From an uncultured Muribaculaceae bacterium (lineage in GTDB: Bacteria > Bacteroidota > Bacteroidia > Bacteroidales > Muribaculaceae): a DNA stretch of 64,000 bases. Location: the NCBI GenBank assembly GCA_910579035.1, contig CAJTSR010000001.1:1-64000 (forward strand). Direction: 5' to 3'. Of this stretch, positions 9,196 to 17,303 are shown piece by piece. Position 1 is the first letter of the stretch. Each line of letters starts with the position of its first letter. The translations under genes and the position numbers were made by a program. The notes under the pieces were generated by a model. That model was not told the DNA's origin. It saw only the letters and a list, made by a program, of their open reading frames with translations, and ran no database searches.

Positions 9196-10282
9196 CTAAA
9201 TTGGATATGTAGTTGTCGTAATACGCCATCAGGAGCGTAGTGAGGGGCAGCGCTATAATCAGGCCGATAAATCCGAGAAGCGTCCCCCATACCGAGAGCG
9301 ACAGCAATATAATCGCCGGGTTCAGCCCCATTGCCTTACCCATAATTTTTGGCGTGAGGAAGAAATCCTGTATCAGCTGCACGATTATATACACAGCCAT
9401 ACACGACCACCATATATGCCAGAAATCGACATCGGTATCTACCGAGTACACAAGGCAGAGCAGCGTGGCCGGCACAAGCGATATAAGCTGAAGATACGGC
9501 ACCATATTGAGCAGACCTATGAAAAGCCCCAGCAAGACAGCCATAGGAAGGCCTATGATACTGAATCCTATGCAGAACATGATGCCCACGATGAAGGCCA
9601 CCAAAGCCTGTCCGCGAAAATAATGGTTCATCGAATTTTTGACATCGTTGCCGATGCGGAATGTGATATCGCGGTACTTAGGGGGCACCATACGGCGCAC
9701 CCCGCGCAACAGGCGCTCGTAGTCCAGCATTATGAACACCACGTACAGCACCACTATGAACCAGTTGAATACCCCCAACACAAAATTATATCCTCCGGCG
9801 ATAAAAGAACCGGCAGCGCTGAAAATTGTGCGCAGGTCCTGACTGGTGAGCTGTTTCGATATATGCTCGAAGTCGATATGCTCCCGCAGATACTCGTGAA
9901 GGCCCTGCGGTATAAACGGCACCTGCGCACCGCTGCGCGCATAATGACGCACGAAATCTGCCACCTGGTGCATCTCGCCCACCACCGAGGGCACTACAAA
10001 GATACACAGCACAGTCACTATCAGCACGGCTTCAAACAGAGTGACAGCAATAGGCAGCCAGCGCTTCTTCACACCGAGCAATCGCTTGTTATACTGCACA
10101 AAAGGTTCAAGAATGTACGCCACAAGCCACGCCACCAGAAAAGGCAGCAGCACAGAACTCAATATATTGATAAGCCATATGGCGCCAAGCACCACGGCAA
10201 GAGTTAGCACCATGCGCACCACCCGGTCGAAAGTATAGGGCCGACGCTCGCCCACACTGTCAGTGCTGTTTACGCTGTTCAT
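9188..10282 (-). CDS. AI-2E transporter family permease
   Basis: The 364-residue protein belongs to the AI-2E exporter / PerM family (formerly UPF0118). Hydrophobic pairs lie near residues 28-70 and 75-95, followed by a periplasmic/soluble stretch and the C-terminal group of membrane helices containing GLPMAVLLGLFIGLLNMVPY and the FFLTPKIMGKAMGLNP motif, both typical of the family. Members export small molecules or ions; the name does not prove AI-2 transport. It is a single gene, divergent from the MFS gene with a short shared spacer. Start is the ATG of MNSVNSTD. Confidence 0.88.
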   Translation of the reverse strand: MNSVNSTDSVGERRPYTFDRVVRMVLTLAVVLGAIWLINILSSVLLPFLVAWLVAYILEPFVQYNKRLLGVKKRWLPIAVTLFEAVLIVTVLCIFVVPSVVGEMHQVADFVRHYARSGAQVPFIPQGLHEYLREHIDFEHISKQLTSQDLRTIFSAAGSFIAGGYNFVLGVFNWFIVVLYVVFIMLDYERLLRGVRRMVPPKYRDITFRIGNDVKNSMNHYFRGQALVAFIVGIMFCIGFSIIGLPMAVLLGLFIGLLNMVPYLQLISLVPATLLCLVYSVDTDVDFWHIWWSCMAVYIIVQLIQDFFLTPKIMGKAMGLNPAIILLSLSVWGTLLGFIGLIIALPLTTLLMAYYDNYISNLEN

Positions 10283-10295
10283 TTTGTCAAATATT

Positions 10296-10328
10296 TTTGC
10301 GAAGTTAAGGAACTTTTCGGTAAATTTG
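10296..10328 (+). promoter_or_regulatory. Sigma-ABfr promoter of the MFS gene
   Basis: TTTG at 10296-10299, 21-nt spacer, TAAATTTG at 10321-10328; the start codon is 32 nt further on. Confidence 0.75.
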
Positions 10329-10360
10329 CGAATAAATAAAGAAAAAGTAACACCAACGCT

Positions 10361-11794
10361 ATGACAGAAACACTCAAAAAAGCGCTCAACGACTACTGGT
10401 GGGCGCGCTGGATCGCCCTTGTGCTTGTGGCGTCCATGATGTTCTTCGGCTACATGTTTGTCGATGTAATGTCGCCCCTGCAGTCCCTCGCCTCTACCAA
10501 ACTCGGCTGGTCGGCCGAAGCATTCGGCTACTACGCCGGCGCCGAATATATGCTCAACGTGTTCGGCTTCCTCATCTTGGCCGGCATCATACTCGACAAG
10601 ATGGGAGTACGCTTCACCGGCACACTCTCGGCCTCGCTGATGTTTGCCGGAGCATGCATCAAACTATATGCCATCAGCTCGTGGTTTGAAGGCACGCCTT
10701 TCGAGCAATGGCTGTCGTCGTGGTGGGTAGAGATGCCCGGTAGCGCCAAGCTGGCCGCCCTCGGCTTCACAGTGTTCGGCTGCGGCTGCGAAATGGCCGG
10801 CATCACAGTGTCGAAAGCCATCGCCAAATGGTTCGACGGCAAAGAGATGGCTCTCGCCATGGGCGTCGAGATGGCTATTGCCCGTCTTGGCGTGTTCGCC
10901 GTGCTGTCGCTCTCGCCGCGTCTTGCCGACTACCTCGGCAAGAACGACCCGTCGGTAGTAATCCCGGTGGGCTTCTGCACCGCCCTGCTCCTGATCGGCC
11001 TTATCAGCTACGTGGTATTCACGCTTATGGACACGCGACTCGACCGACAGATTGCCGCCGCCAAAAACAGCGAGGAAAGCGAGGAAGAATTCAAACTCGC
11101 CGACGTGGGCGCCCTCTTCAAAAGCCGCCTGTTCTGGATTATAGCCCTGCTCTGCGTGCTGTACTATTCGGCCATCTTCCCCTTCCAGCGCTTCGGCACC
11201 AACATGCTGCAGTGCAACCTCGGCCTCGACGAAACCCAGGCTGCCGACCTGCTGCGCTGGTTCCCCATCGGCGCACTTATACTCACCCCTCCGCTGGGCT
11301 ACTTCCTCGACAAAGTTGGCCGTGGCGCCACAATGCTCATCATCGGCTCAATACTGCTGATTTGCTGCCACCTTGTCTTCGCCCTGCTCCTGCCTCAGGT
11401 TCCGAGCAAGGCTCTCGCCCTGTGTACAATCCTCGTACTTGGCGTGTCGTTCTCGCTCGTTCCGGCCGCATTGTGGCCCTCTGTGCCCAAGGTGATGGAC
11501 GCCCGCTTCCTCGGCAGCGCCTACTCGCTGATATTCTGGGTGCAGAACATCGGCCTGTTCGGTGTACCCATCCTGTTCGGCAAAGTACTCGACGCCTCCA
11601 ACCCCGGCGTGACCGACCCTATGGCCTACGACTACACAAACCCCATGCTGATGTTTGCAGGACTCGGCATACTCGCACTCTTCTTCTCCCTGTGGCTCAA
11701 AGTGCTTAACGCCAAACACCGCTACGGACTCGAAGACCCCAACATCAAATCGAAGGAAGCCCTCGAAGCCGAAACCCTCTCCACCGAAGAATAG
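10361..11794 (+). CDS. MFS transporter
   Basis: A 477-residue inner-membrane protein with about twelve hydrophobic segments and a central hydrophilic loop (KNSEESEEEF, near residues 235-250), the layout of the major facilitator superfamily. The loop between helices 2 and 3 has GIILDKMGVRFTGT, a version of the MFS motif A, and a second related motif GYFLDKVGRGATM occurs in the C-terminal half. The substrate is not evident; relatives in Bacteroidales are annotated simply as MFS transporters. It has its own canonical promoter and a strong terminator, so it is a single-gene unit. Confidence 0.88.
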   Translation: MTETLKKALNDYWWARWIALVLVASMMFFGYMFVDVMSPLQSLASTKLGWSAEAFGYYAGAEYMLNVFGFLILAGIILDKMGVRFTGTLSASLMFAGACIKLYAISSWFEGTPFEQWLSSWWVEMPGSAKLAALGFTVFGCGCEMAGITVSKAIAKWFDGKEMALAMGVEMAIARLGVFAVLSLSPRLADYLGKNDPSVVIPVGFCTALLLIGLISYVVFTLMDTRLDRQIAAAKNSEESEEEFKLADVGALFKSRLFWIIALLCVLYYSAIFPFQRFGTNMLQCNLGLDETQAADLLRWFPIGALILTPPLGYFLDKVGRGATMLIIGSILLICCHLVFALLLPQVPSKALALCTILVLGVSFSLVPAALWPSVPKVMDARFLGSAYSLIFWVQNIGLFGVPILFGKVLDASNPGVTDPMAYDYTNPMLMFAGLGILALFFSLWLKVLNAKHRYGLEDPNIKSKEALEAETLSTEE

Positions 11795-11812
11795 TCCCCA
11801 TCTATCCCATAC

Positions 11813-11846
11813 AAAAAAGCGCGAGCCCCGGTCCGCGCTTTTTTTT
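11813..11846 (+). terminator. Rho-independent terminator after the MFS gene
   Basis: Stem AAAAAAGCGCG / CGCGCTTTTTT with a 10-nt loop and a T-run of eight. Confidence 0.85.
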
Positions 11847-11910
11847 CTTAAAAAATATCAACATACGGCAAAACCACCACTCATTTAAGCAAAAATAATA
11901 CAATTATAAT

Positions 11911-11918
11911 TAATTTTG
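11911..11918 (+). promoter_or_regulatory. -7 box for the serpin gene
   Basis: TAATTTTG lies 38 nt before the serpin start; a degenerate -33 (TTTA at 11884) is spaced 23 nt away. Confidence 0.5.
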
Positions 11919-11956
11919 CAGCCGCTTACCACATAACCTATTCAATCACATTATAT

Positions 11957-13204
11957 ATGAAAAAACTTATCGCATATGTATCATTTCTGGCTCTGTTTGC
12001 TACGAGCTGTACAAGCGACGAGCCCGTGCCGAGCCCTGACTCCGTGGAGGAAACCGAGGCTACTGTAAGTTTTGAGCTGACCGAGGCTGAGAGCCGTATG
12101 GCTACTGCCACTCAGAAGTTCAATATAGAGTTCTTTCAGACTGTGTGTGCACAAAATAATGAAGGCAACATCTGCACTTCACCACTATCGGCTTCGATAC
12201 ATCTGTCGATGTTTGCCAATTCCTGCGATGAGCCTACCCGCCAAAGCATCACAAAAGCACTCGGCTGTAACGACATCGATGTTCTTAACTCTCTTGCCAA
12301 AAAGTATCTTACAGCACTTCCCTCTGTTGATTCAACAGCGTCTATGGCTCTTGCCAACTCGTTTTGGTATCATCAGCCATACACTCTCAACCCCGACTTT
12401 TCAGCCAAACTAGATAAATATTACGGAGGCGAAAAATTCGCACGCGACTTACAAAATGATTGCAAAGCCACAAGTGATGAAATAAACTGCTGGGTAAAGG
12501 ATAAAACAAAGAATCTGATAGAGGAGATAATTACTGAAGCGGAATTGCAACAAGCTAAAGCTGCAGGCGTACTGATAAATGCTCTCTTTTTTAAAGGAGC
12601 TTGGGCTAATCCTTTTAAAAAAGAGAACACCTCGAAACAAGATTTCCACGGCTCTAAAAATATATCGTCTATAGATATGATGTATAACAACGGTATGCAA
12701 CATTATCTTATAGAGGATAATTATCAGGCCGTAAAACTTGAGTTCGGGAATGGCAGTTTCAGCGCTTTTGTAGTACTCCCTGACGAAGGAACAAACATCA
12801 ACGACTTTATTGCCTCGGGAGAGCTTGCTTCGCTTAACGGCAAATCATTCAGAGATAAAGGGATCAAATTCCATCTCCCCAAATTCAAGCTCCGACCTGA
12901 AAAGTTAGGTCTGAACGAGGCCTACAAAGCTTTGGGAATTGAAGATCTCAGCAACGCACGCAATTATGCCTTATTTACCGAACAAGTAAACTCGGCGGTC
13001 AAAATATGCCAGATGTCAACAATCGAATTTAACGAAGAAGGAGCCGAGGGCGCCGCAGTGTCATGGAATGTATATCCTACTGTTGGCGAACCGGGCATAG
13101 AGCCTCCTATCCCCGAGGTTAACGTGAACCGTCCTTTCGTTATATTAATTAATGAAAAAACTACCGGAGCGTGCTTGTTTGCAGCACGAATAACCGACCT
13201 TTAA
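11957..13204 (+). CDS. Lipoprotein serpin (serine/cysteine protease inhibitor)
   Basis: The 415-residue protein is a full serpin with a lipoprotein signal (LFATSC, Cys18) followed by TSDEP, so surface display is plausible. Family landmarks: NICTSPLSASIHLSMFANSC near residue 72, the LINALFFKGAWANPF shutter region, the FHLPKFKLR strand, and at the C-terminus the hinge EEGAEGAAVSW, a reactive loop, then NVNRPFVILINEKTTGACLFAARI. The hinge has small residues compatible with loop insertion, as in inhibitory serpins, although the P14 position is Ala rather than Thr/Ser. The reactive loop is long and Pro-rich. Gut Bacteroidales serpins inhibit host or bacterial proteases. A decayed paralogue follows about 500 bp downstream. 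Confidence 0.95.
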   Translation: MKKLIAYVSFLALFATSCTSDEPVPSPDSVEETEATVSFELTEAESRMATATQKFNIEFFQTVCAQNNEGNICTSPLSASIHLSMFANSCDEPTRQSITKALGCNDIDVLNSLAKKYLTALPSVDSTASMALANSFWYHQPYTLNPDFSAKLDKYYGGEKFARDLQNDCKATSDEINCWVKDKTKNLIEEIITEAELQQAKAAGVLINALFFKGAWANPFKKENTSKQDFHGSKNISSIDMMYNNGMQHYLIEDNYQAVKLEFGNGSFSAFVVLPDEGTNINDFIASGELASLNGKSFRDKGIKFHLPKFKLRPEKLGLNEAYKALGIEDLSNARNYALFTEQVNSAVKICQMSTIEFNEEGAEGAAVSWNVYPTVGEPGIEPPIPEVNVNRPFVILINEKTTGACLFAARITDL

Positions 13205-13283
13205 TATTACCATCAACGCATTAAATTCCACCGACACATTTAGCTGTGCGTGGTAGCCGACTCCGCCGACCAATAATCCCCAC

Positions 13284-13321
13284 ACACCATCTGTATGGAG
13301 CAGCCTCCATACAGATGGTGT
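13284..13321. repeat. Perfect inverted repeat, 17-bp arms
   Basis: ACACCATCTGTATGGAG, 4-nt loop CAGC, then the exact reverse complement. No T-run follows on either strand, so it is not a standard intrinsic terminator although it may stabilise the serpin mRNA end. Confidence 0.8.
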
Positions 13322-13566
13322 TACTCATATGCCCTACCCTAAACCTCTTTTTGACAATCTGACTCAAATCAGCCTCATAGACACTCATAACCACAAATAT
13401 TTTTTTTGCAAACACCTTGACTTATCGTAATATTGCTATACATCTGCAAAAGAGTATGGCATTTTTTATTTTGGCATAATCCCCACAACTGTCGAAAAGG
13501 TGCAATAGCCGTATATTAATTTATGTTAAAACACAATATATAATAGCATAATGTGATAGTTTTAAC

Positions 13567-13574
13567 TATATTTG
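13567..13574 (+). promoter_or_regulatory. Orphan -7 box before the serpin remnant
   Basis: TATATTTG fits TAnnTTTG. It probably once drove the second serpin gene; the coding start that should follow is missing. Confidence 0.4.
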
Positions 13575-13689
13575 CAGCAAACCATCTTGCAACCACGACA
13601 AATCATAACCGACAGTCGTTATGGAGTCCCATAACTCCTTCATTCAATCTCAAAACATACTCGAAAAGTCATTCTAAATCTTAACATAA

Positions 13690-14031
13690 GCCAAAAGTAA
13701 ACATACTCTAAAACTTAGTCCGGAAAAAATTGCCCTCAATGTACCGCTTGCCACCCTTGGAATCTCTGATCTTGGACAGCTCAACAAATACGTCATCTTC
13801 ACCACTCCCGTTGAAGCGATGTCCAAAATATTCCAAAAAGCCACAATCGAATTTACCGAAGAAGGCGCAGAAGGCGCGGGGGTGACATGGACAGGGCTTG
13901 AACTTGCCCCGGGACCTGACGCTCCTGCCACGACCAAGCCGGAGATGAACTTCAACCGACCGTTCGCGTTCTTTATCAACGAATCCACCACAGGCGCTTG
14001 CCTGTTCGCGACACGCGTCTGCAATCTCTGA
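13690..14031 (+). pseudogene. Serpin remnant (C-terminal third only)
   Basis: Reading from just after the TAA at 13687, the frame encodes a stretch aligning with the last ~110 residues of the intact serpin upstream: LKLSPEKIALN (intact: FKLRPEKLGLN), LATLGISDLGQLNKY, then ATIEFTEEGAEGAGVTW and MNFNRPFAFFINESTTGACL to the stop. The first ~300 codons are absent. The first in-frame ATG (13819) would yield only 70 residues, without a serpin core, so the gene is non-functional. Hinge and final strands match the intact copy closely while the reactive loop between them (about residues 12-30 of the loop) is unrelated. It is a tandem-duplicate relic produced by a 5' deletion. Confidence 0.9.
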
Positions 14032-14067
14032 AAGAAGCCTCTACAGCACATCCAAAAAAATTTGTTT

Positions 14068-14111
14068 GCGAGCCTGTCTGCGTGAAAGCACGGAGCAGGC
14101 TCGCTACTTTT
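14068..14111 (+). terminator. Terminator after the serpin remnant
   Basis: Stem GCGAGCCTG/CAGGCTCGC with an inner CGTG/CACG pair closing an AAAG loop, followed by TACTTTT. It separates the remnant from convergent gluQ. Confidence 0.75.
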
Positions 14112-14143
14112 CGCCAAAAGGTGGTTTGGCATAGCTACTCGCT

Positions 14144-15088
14144 TTATGCCTTGAGAGTGGGGAGGCGGTGGATTTTGGACCAGGAAAATTCTGAGAGGAG
14201 TTCGCCGAGCGATATTGCCCGAGCCTCGGGGATAAGTCCGGCCATAGCGGCGATACGCCCCAAGAGTTCTTCGGGGCTGTTGGCCGCCCGCAGCTCGGCC
14301 ATGCCCAAAGCTGCATCGCGCTTTGACAGGCGACGTTCTTCGGCGTTGCAAACAAGCGGGAGATGGGCGAAGGAAGGTGGCTCGAGCCCCAACATGCGGT
14401 AGAGGTATATCTGCTGCGCGGCAGAAAGGAGAAGGTCGGCACCTCGCACTACCTGCCGCACGCCCATAAGGGCGTCGTCGACAACCACGGCCAGCTGATA
14501 TGCCCATGCGCCATCGGCACGACGCAGTATGAAATCGCCGCATTCCCACGCGAGGTTGACGCTCTGCGGCCCAAAAACGACATCGGAGTACACAATCTCC
14601 TCGTCGGGCACATATATGCGGGTGGCGTGTGGACGCTGCGGCACACAGCCCGACGGAAACGACGACGGACGGCACGTGCCGGCATACACCACTCGTCCGT
14701 CGGACTGATGCGGTGCCTGTGTTGCCATTATATCCGCTCTGGTGCAGAAGCAAGGGTAGGTATATCCTGTTTGGCGCAACTTGTCGAGAAAAGCTTCGTA
14801 AATGTCGCCTCGCAAACTCTGCAAGTAAGGCCCGGAAGTACCTGCCCCATCGAGGCCGCCTTCGTCCCATTCGAGGCCGAGCCATCGCAGGTCGTCCTCT
14901 ATCTGCCGGGCATGTTCGAGCCTCGAACGCTGCGGGTCGAGATCCTCTATGCGCAGCACCCACCTGCCGCCCGTGCTCTTGGCTGCAAGCCAGGACAATA
15001 CCGCCGTAAAAACATTTCCAAGGTGCATACGCCCCGTGGGCGACGGGGCGAAACGGCCGTCAAGCTCTATAATTCCATTCGTTTCCAC
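14144..15088 (-). CDS. gluQ: Glutamyl-Q tRNA(Asp) synthetase
   Basis: GluQRS attaches glutamate to the queuosine base of tRNA(Asp). The 314-residue product is the catalytic half of a glutamyl-tRNA synthetase without the anticodon-binding domain, the hallmark of the family. Visible: FAPSPTGRMHLGN (HIGH motif near residues 13-25), RIEDLDPQRSR near 46, a Zn site CFC (about residue 113) with YAGTC downstream, and the KMSKS variant RLSKRD near 255. The start codon is GTG; the HIGH motif at residue 13 excludes any later start. A TAATTTTG box ends only 4 nt upstream, so the mRNA may be nearly leaderless. Monocistronic and convergent with the serpin remnant. Confidence 0.93.
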   Translation of the reverse strand: METNGIIELDGRFAPSPTGRMHLGNVFTAVLSWLAAKSTGGRWVLRIEDLDPQRSRLEHARQIEDDLRWLGLEWDEGGLDGAGTSGPYLQSLRGDIYEAFLDKLRQTGYTYPCFCTRADIMATQAPHQSDGRVVYAGTCRPSSFPSGCVPQRPHATRIYVPDEEIVYSDVVFGPQSVNLAWECGDFILRRADGAWAYQLAVVVDDALMGVRQVVRGADLLLSAAQQIYLYRMLGLEPPSFAHLPLVCNAEERRLSKRDAALGMAELRAANSPEELLGRIAAMAGLIPEARAISLGELLSEFSWSKIHRLPTLKA

Positions 15089-15092
15089 CCTG

Positions 15093-15100
15093 CAAAATTA
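15093..15100 (-). promoter_or_regulatory. -7 box close to the gluQ start
   Basis: On the minus strand TAATTTTG ends 4 nt before the GTG start. It directly abuts the rubrerythrin terminator. Confidence 0.45.
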
Positions 15101-15101
15101 C

Positions 15102-15135
15102 AAAAAAACGAGGCTTCCGCATCGCGGGAGCCTCG
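15102..15135 (-). terminator. Rho-independent terminator after rubrerythrin
   Basis: Minus strand: CGAGGCTCCCGC pairs with GCGGAAGCCTCG (one mismatch), 3-nt loop, then seven T residues. Confidence 0.85.
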
Positions 15136-15168
15136 CAGGTATTTATAGATTGTGATGAGAAGGGGATA

Positions 15169-15753
15169 TTATTCGTAGTCCATGCCCATATAGTGCTGGT
15201 ATGGGTGGTCGCATGCAGGGCATTCTTCGGGGGGCGTCTTGCCCTTGTATTCGTATCCGCACACGAGGCACTTCCACGTTATCTCGTGGTCGCGTTTCCA
15301 CACCGTGCCCGCCTTTACCTGCTCCAGATAGTGCACGAAGCGCTTGCGGTGCGATTCCTCGATTTCAGCTATCGAGCGGAAATGCTCGGCGATATCCGCA
15401 AATCCTTCTTCTTCGGCCACTTTGGCGGCATTAGTGTACATTTCTACACCCTCTACTTCTTCCTCGTGGATAGCGGTAGCGAGGTTTTCGGCGGTAGTGC
15501 CGATAACGCCGGCATCCACATCGAGAGGTACTTCGACAGAGCCGCCCTGCAGGAACTTAAAGAACACTTTTGCATGGCGGAGCTCGTTGGCAGCCGTTTC
15601 GGTGAATACCTCTTCTATTGGGAAATAGCTTTCCTTGTTAGCCTGAGTGGCATAGAATGTATAGCGGGAATAGGCCGCGGACTCGGCCATATAGGCTATG
15701 ACGAGATTGCGCTCGGTCTGTGTGCCTTTGAGTTTTGATTTCTTTTTTGCCAT
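15169..15753 (-). CDS. rbr: Rubrerythrin
   Basis: Rubrerythrin reduces hydrogen peroxide in the cytoplasm of anaerobes with a di-iron centre and a rubredoxin-type iron. The 194-residue protein has the classical order: a four-helix ferritin-like domain with iron-ligand helices (MAESAAYSRY near residue 22, ETAANELRHAKVF near 52, HEEEVEGVEMY near 95, IAEIEESHRKRF near 127), then a C-terminal rubredoxin domain with CLVCGYEY and CPACDHP. It is a single gene with a terminator. A second, reversed rubrerythrin occurs at 49308-49859. Confidence 0.97.
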   Translation of the reverse strand: MAKKKSKLKGTQTERNLVIAYMAESAAYSRYTFYATQANKESYFPIEEVFTETAANELRHAKVFFKFLQGGSVEVPLDVDAGVIGTTAENLATAIHEEEVEGVEMYTNAAKVAEEEGFADIAEHFRSIAEIEESHRKRFVHYLEQVKAGTVWKRDHEITWKCLVCGYEYKGKTPPEECPACDHPYQHYMGMDYE

Positions 15754-15812
15754 AGTTGAAATTTGGTTAGTGTCCTTTTATAACGCCGCAACGCCTCTTT
15801 TGGTTCGTGGCA

Positions 15813-15844
15813 TAAAAAACTCCCCCGCGATGTTGCGAGGGAGT
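15813..15844 (-). terminator. Rho-independent terminator after the OmpA-family gene
   Basis: Minus strand: ACTCCCTCGC / GCGGGGGAGT stem with one wobble, 6-nt loop, then six T residues. Confidence 0.85.
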
Positions 15845-15877
15845 CTGAGGAGGGGGACTGATGTCCTATAGATAATC

Positions 15878-17080
15878 TTATTGTGCGCTGAAGATTACGA
15901 TGCGGTTCCAGTTGTTTTCGCTGTAGGGCTGAACGTCGGAGCCTTCGGCCTGGATTGTAAGACGGTCGCCGCTGATGCCGTACTTGCCTGTGAGTGCGTC
16001 GTATACGCTCTGTGCGCGGCGCTTGGAGAGTCCCATGTTGTATTCGCTTGTGCCGGTATCCTTGTCGGCATAGCCTACGATTGCCACGTTCTGTTCGGGA
16101 TTAGCCTTCATCCATTCGGCGATGTTGAACACATTTACCATTTCGGTGTCGGTAATCTTCGAAGAGTTCAGCGAGAAGCGTACTGTTGCCATCAGCGGAG
16201 CGGTTTCAACCACAACTTCCTGTTCTACCACTTCGGGGCAGGGCAGCTGGGCTTCGGCGGCTGCAAGTGCGGCAGCTGTTGTGGCGAGAGAGCCGCGGAG
16301 GTCATTGACCTGATTGTTGAGGTTGTCGATATATCCCAGATAGTCGCAGGGATTGTATGCCTGATAGTCGCGGCCGCCGAATGTTACGGCGAAGCCACCG
16401 TTTACAGTAAGGTTGATGTCGATAGGACGTCCGAAGGCGATATTGTTGAAGTTGTCGCCATAGAATCCGGCACGGGCTTCAGCAAAGAAATCGACATATT
16501 TGCAAAGACGGAAGCGGAGCTGCAAGCCGGCCGACACGGGCAGTGTTACCGATTTGGTTTTCTTGTATCCGTGCTCCATCGAAATATTGCCGGCAGGGTT
16601 CTGATCCCACAGATATGTGGCGCCAAGACCTACGAAAGGCACAATAGAGAATACTCGTTTGGAATTTGCGCCGCCGAGTGAGTTGAACATATCCCACATA
16701 AAGTCGACGTTAGCTCCCACATATTTGGCCCGGTACATACCGTGGTCTTCCCAGTGGAGGGGGCCGCCGTTAAAGGCTACCCTGAATCCCATATACGGCG
16801 AGAACCATTTACCGAAACCGAGATTATAGTTCACGGTGAAGTGACGTTCGCGGTCGCCCTTGTCGTTCACACCTTCCACAAAAGGAGTTGCGACACCTGC
16901 GCCGAACTGGATAAACCAGTTGTCGGTTTTGGGCACATAATAGTGAGTCTTACAGGGAACTTCCGAAACGGCTACGGTTTCTTCCTCTACGACCACTGTT
17001 TCACCCTGCGCTTTAGCTTGGAGAGCCGGCACCAGCATGGCGCACGACATTGCTGCGGTTAAGAGAACATTCTTTTTCAT
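15878..17080 (-). CDS. OmpA family outer-membrane porin
   Basis: The 400-residue protein has a signal peptide (cleavage near LQAKAQ), an N-terminal beta-barrel region to about residue 240 with repeated amphipathic strands, a short Ala-rich coiled stretch near 255-275, and a C-terminal OmpA domain (about 285-400) that binds peptidoglycan. In the latter, VRFSLNSSKI, NVAIVGYADKDTGT and the final NWNRIVIF are recognisable. It is the kind of abundant OmpA/OprF-like porin that anchors the outer membrane to the wall. Hairpins on both sides make it monocistronic, with a spacer of about 155 nt upstream of the ATG. Confidence 0.9.
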   Translation of the reverse strand: MKKNVLLTAAMSCAMLVPALQAKAQGETVVVEEETVAVSEVPCKTHYYVPKTDNWFIQFGAGVATPFVEGVNDKGDRERHFTVNYNLGFGKWFSPYMGFRVAFNGGPLHWEDHGMYRAKYVGANVDFMWDMFNSLGGANSKRVFSIVPFVGLGATYLWDQNPAGNISMEHGYKKTKSVTLPVSAGLQLRFRLCKYVDFFAEARAGFYGDNFNNIAFGRPIDINLTVNGGFAVTFGGRDYQAYNPCDYLGYIDNLNNQVNDLRGSLATTAAALAAAEAQLPCPEVVEQEVVVETAPLMATVRFSLNSSKITDTEMVNVFNIAEWMKANPEQNVAIVGYADKDTGTSEYNMGLSKRRAQSVYDALTGKYGISGDRLTIQAEGSDVQPYSENNWNRIVIFSAQ

Positions 17081-17234
17081 TTTGGTTGAATTGTGTTGTT
17101 AGACTTGAATTAATTTTGCTTGTTAATGTGAAGGCACTGCAGAAGAGTATCCCTCGCCGCCCGGTGGTAGATGTTCCCTTGGGAGCGGTTTGAAATACTA
17201 ACAAGAGTGTTTTAAACTTTGTTCAGGCTTATGC

Positions 17235-17280
17235 AAAAAAGTTAACTGCCCGACTGCATTTTTTGCAAACGGGCAGTTAA
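17235..17280 (-). terminator. Rho-independent terminator after the DUF4421 gene
   Basis: Perfect 11-bp stem TTAACTGCCCG/CGGGCAGTTAA with a 17-nt loop; the minus-strand 3' side runs into six T residues. Confidence 0.85.
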
Positions 17281-17303
17281 TATACATTAATATAATAATG
17301 CTG

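Larger units (their letters stand above)
13205..13689. other. Intergenic region between serpin and serpin remnant
   Basis: This 485-bp spacer holds no convincing gene. It contains a perfect 17-bp inverted repeat (13284-13321), an AT-rich stretch with a TATATTTG box (13567-13574) and a small GTTATGG/CCATAAC hairpin near 13619-13636. It looks like the serpin 3' end plus the orphaned promoter and leader of the deleted second copy. Confidence 0.6.

Noticed and set aside
13674..14963. A 429-codon minus-strand frame spanning the serpin remnant and gluQ
   Set aside because: It overlaps gluQ in another frame and the remnant in antisense, and has no recognisable domain.
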